64,000 nt of DNA from Bacillota bacterium (GTDB taxonomy: Bacteria; Bacillota; Clostridia; Lachnospirales; Lachnospiraceae), in contig CABJAN010000002.1 in NCBI GenBank assembly GCA_902363515.1, forward strand, positions 1-64,000. Direction: 5' to 3'. Made by a program: the position numbers and the translations under genes. This document shows positions 62,155-64,000 of this stretch, one piece after another (position 1 is the stretch's first letter; every line of letters begins with the position of its first letter). The notes beneath the pieces were generated by a model. It saw only the letters and a list, made by a program, of their open reading frames with translations. It had not been told where the DNA came from and did no database searches.

Positions 62155-63477
62155 CTAACTCATTTTTGTTAAAATCTCTTTTGGCTTTAATCTTAAAATT
62201 GCTCCACTGCATACAAGAACTGTCATAAAAACGCCAAGACTTTCTAGCAGGAACAAAGCAATAAAATGCAGGAAATCCGGCTGTAAGTAATTCTTATGAA
62301 TCTCTGTCTGTGCTATGGAATCAAACAGAAATGAATTTAATATATCTGCAAGGGGAAGAAAAATGATGACGGAAAGCCAGAATCCAAGCAACAGTAAAAC
62401 CAGTGCTTCTAATAAGAATTGTCCCATAATCTCCTGTTTCGACTTTCCTATGGCAAGTAAAATGCCCGCTTCCTGTATTCTTCCACGCATCCTTAATGTC
62501 AGTATCAGCATAAGTACCACAAGTCCTAAGCTTGAAGTAATCATAGTCAATGCGATAACGACCTTTTGCATACCTTGAAGCTGTTCTGCAATTTGGGAAT
62601 ACTTAAAGTCATTGCTATTGATGACATGATTTTTCCAGTCAATGGAATCCATATTTTTTACTTCTTTTACCATTTTATCAAGATGCAATGGGTCAGCTAT
62701 GAAAAAGGAAATTTCTCCCTCATAGATACCTTGCTTCTGCTCCTGTAGATGTATCAGCAGTTGACTGTCTGAGAAAAGAAGATTTTCCGCCTTTTTTGCT
62801 GTTGGGTTCAAGGTATTGTCAGAGTTGTTTTTTATACGATAAATCCCTTTTACTTCCACAGTTTCATAAGCACTTTTTTCTTTTATCAAATCTGTATATA
62901 CACCCTTATCTGAACCCAGCTTTGCATGGGTAAGCACAATCTTATCTCCAATAGAAAGATGATTCTCCTGTGCAAGGGCTTTGCTGATAAGGATTTTATC
63001 TTTATCCTCTGGCTTGATGTGTTCGCCCTCTATCAGCTCGTATTCTTCATCTAAAAATGCCTGGCATAAACTGGAATCACGTACTGCTTTTACCATTCCC
63101 ATATTGCTTTCTTCACTGTGTCCTGCTCCTGCCAGGAACGCAAGGTTTTCTCCTTTTACATAGCCCGAATGTTCCGTATTATAACATTTCAATTCTTTTC
63201 CAACTGTAGAAATAACACGTTGAATCGCATGTTCGTCTATAGCCGGCGTTCCGCTGCTGGAAACCTGCCCATCATCCATGTGAAACTGTTCATAGGGTCG
63301 AATAGCGAAAGACGCACCGATACTGGAGCGTAACTCTTTTGCGATTTGCCGGATTCCCAGATACACCGAACTTCCTGTCAGTAAAGAGAATGAAATCAAT
63401 AGGAATACTATGGCAGGCAATAGATTTTTTCCTTTTTTGCGGGTCAGATAGAGAAATGCCCGCTTTTCTAAGTTCAT
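62155..63477 (-). CDS. ABC transporter permease, FtsX-like (second subunit)
   Basis: A 440-aa permease with the same layout as its neighbour: helix at about 16-38, extracytoplasmic region, three C-terminal helices, and the loop MRGRIQEAGILLAIGKSKQEIMGQFL. The start ATG at 63477 follows AAAGGAC; the frame to 63537 lacks a good site. The two permeases share the C-terminal LKPKEILTKM pattern, showing tandem duplication and divergence. Control by the adjacent kinase system is likely. Confidence 0.88.
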   Translation of the reverse strand: MNLEKRAFLYLTRKKGKNLLPAIVFLLISFSLLTGSSVYLGIRQIAKELRSSIGASFAIRPYEQFHMDDGQVSSSGTPAIDEHAIQRVISTVGKELKCYNTEHSGYVKGENLAFLAGAGHSEESNMGMVKAVRDSSLCQAFLDEEYELIEGEHIKPEDKDKILISKALAQENHLSIGDKIVLTHAKLGSDKGVYTDLIKEKSAYETVEVKGIYRIKNNSDNTLNPTAKKAENLLFSDSQLLIHLQEQKQGIYEGEISFFIADPLHLDKMVKEVKNMDSIDWKNHVINSNDFKYSQIAEQLQGMQKVVIALTMITSSLGLVVLMLILTLRMRGRIQEAGILLAIGKSKQEIMGQFLLEALVLLLLGFWLSVIIFLPLADILNSFLFDSIAQTEIHKNYLQPDFLHFIALFLLESLGVFMTVLVCSGAILRLKPKEILTKMS

Positions 63478-63548
63478 AATAAAAACACCGTCCTTTCTTG
63501 ATACCAACAGTATACAAAAGGACGGTTTGGGTTCCATTTCGATTCCAT

Positions 63549-64000
63549 TTAATTTTGATTTAGATTTTGCGAATTTAATGTGATTTTAAAACAAACGCTG
63601 TCATGGATATTTCTTATGGAAAAAGATAAATCATGTTGTTCCAAAATAATTTTTACAAGATACAAGCCCAATCCACTTCCTCCGGTTAATCTGTTATGTG
63701 ATTTCTCCACACGATAAAAGGGTGTGAACAGCTTGTCCAAATCTTCCTCCGGGATATTGACACCGCTGTTTATAACAGACAGGCATTGAGAAGATAAGTC
63801 TATGTTTATCTCACCGCCAGTGGGCGAATGCCGGATTGCATTGCTGATAATATTGTGGACTGCCTTTTGTAAGAGCTGTTCATTTCCCATAAGCATCACA
63901 TCTGCTGAAATCTTCTTTTGGACCTGAATATTTTTATCTTTTGCAAGGGGAGCAAGACATTGGCACACACACTTCAAAATATCCGTAAGGGAAAGAAGCT
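63549..64000 (-). CDS. Histidine kinase C-terminal part (truncated by window edge)
   Basis: About 150 residues of a kinase, running off the right edge. The frame continues upstream of the TTG at 63977 (LLSLTDILKCVCQCL). Visible parts: the end of the dimerisation helix, HATPase N-box AVHNIISNAIRHSP, G1-type region SVINSGVNIPEEDL and G2 GGSGLGLYLVKIIL. Its response regulator gene should lie further right. It is directly before the FtsX-type exporter, like the system at the left end. Confidence 0.88.
   Translation of the reverse strand, partial: LLSLTDILKCVCQCLAPLAKDKNIQVQKKISADVMLMGNEQLLQKAVHNIISNAIRHSPTGGEINIDLSSQCLSVINSGVNIPEEDLDKLFTPFYRVEKSHNRLTGGSGLGLYLVKIILEQHDLSFSIRNIHDSVCFKITLNSQNLNQN

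Noticed and set aside
1..64000. CRISPR array, tRNA, rRNA or prophage
   Set aside because: No regularly spaced direct repeats, tRNA cloverleaf or phage structural genes were seen on either strand.

Overview
The window reads as a chromosomal segment of a low-GC Gram-positive anaerobe of class Clostridia, most likely a Lachnospiraceae (Blautia-like) gut commensal. The evidence is gene content and order: rplU-prp-rpmA with an N-terminally extended L27, obgE-yhbY-nadD-yqeK-rsfS, the radical-SAM pair TIGR03960/TIGR03936 next to an RNase E/G, an nfnAB flavin-based bifurcating transhydrogenase, Rex, a Re-citrate-synthase-like enzyme beside NADP-isocitrate dehydrogenase, and PadR/DUF1700-DUF4097. AAGGAGG-type ribosome sites are common. 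No tRNA, rRNA, prophage or CRISPR array was seen. Only 5 of the 66 coding features (13621, 29083, 35029, 36161 and 53838) lie on the plus strand.

Layout, left to right. 1-103: the edge of an insertion sequence (start of a transposase plus a hairpin). 169-7366 (minus): an operon-like run of HelD-type RNA polymerase recycling helicase, response regulator, histidine kinase, ABC ATPase and FtsX-type permease. 7561-9313: trpB2 under a tryptophan-specifier T-box. 9357-12917: LacI regulator, glycerol-1-phosphate dehydrogenase and an aldose-1-epimerase-like protein. 12995-14247: divergent LysM cell-division-inhibitor-like gene and lexA around a cluster of SOS boxes. 14329-23865: a conserved housekeeping block (rsfS, yqeK, nadD, yhbY, obgE, rpmA, prp, rplU, CPBP protease, Nudix, rng, TIGR03936, TIGR03960). 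23946-26622: alpha/beta hydrolase and a YtrA-type GntR/ABC module with its operator. 26731-29181: DUF1624 membrane protein, an RsmH paralogue and an XRE regulator, divergent from a 32-residue microprotein. 29309-31931: membrane-anchored oleate hydratase and TetR regulator. 31997-38403: XRE-TPR/ABC exporter, small XRE, VanZ, an unknown membrane protein, and PadR with DUF1700-DUF4097.

38558-43418: rlmH, an AlkD-like glycosylase, nfnB, nfnA and a zinc-ribbon/TPR/chitobiase-C protein. 43438-53683: ftsK, uppP, a ClpP-fold protease (TepA-like), yebC, a CorC-like protein, a solitary mazF, alr, nnr and rex. 53838-55748 (plus): an ABC-F ATPase. 55799-59213: NADP-isocitrate dehydrogenase, a FadR-type GntR regulator and a Re-citrate-synthase-like gene behind a promoter with a near-perfect 28-bp palindrome. 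59252-60136: a subtilisin without a signal peptide. 60201-64000: a second ABC/FtsX exporter with two permeases and the 3' end of a histidine kinase that runs off the window.

Regulation is the richest layer. Many genes have recognisable sigma-A promoters (TTGACA-17-TATAAT class), and several promoters overlap palindromes next to genes for their likely regulators (LexA, GntR/YtrA, TetR, PadR, Rex, GntR/FadR). The most interesting items are HelD in a two-component/ABC operon, the Trp T-box on trpB2, the Shine-Dalgarno-sequestering 12-bp hairpin before the ClpP-fold protease, the divergent consensus promoters at the XRE/microprotein locus, the palindrome at the citrate-synthase promoter, and a mazF with no antitoxin next to it. 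All functional calls are from reading the sequence; no database search was run.
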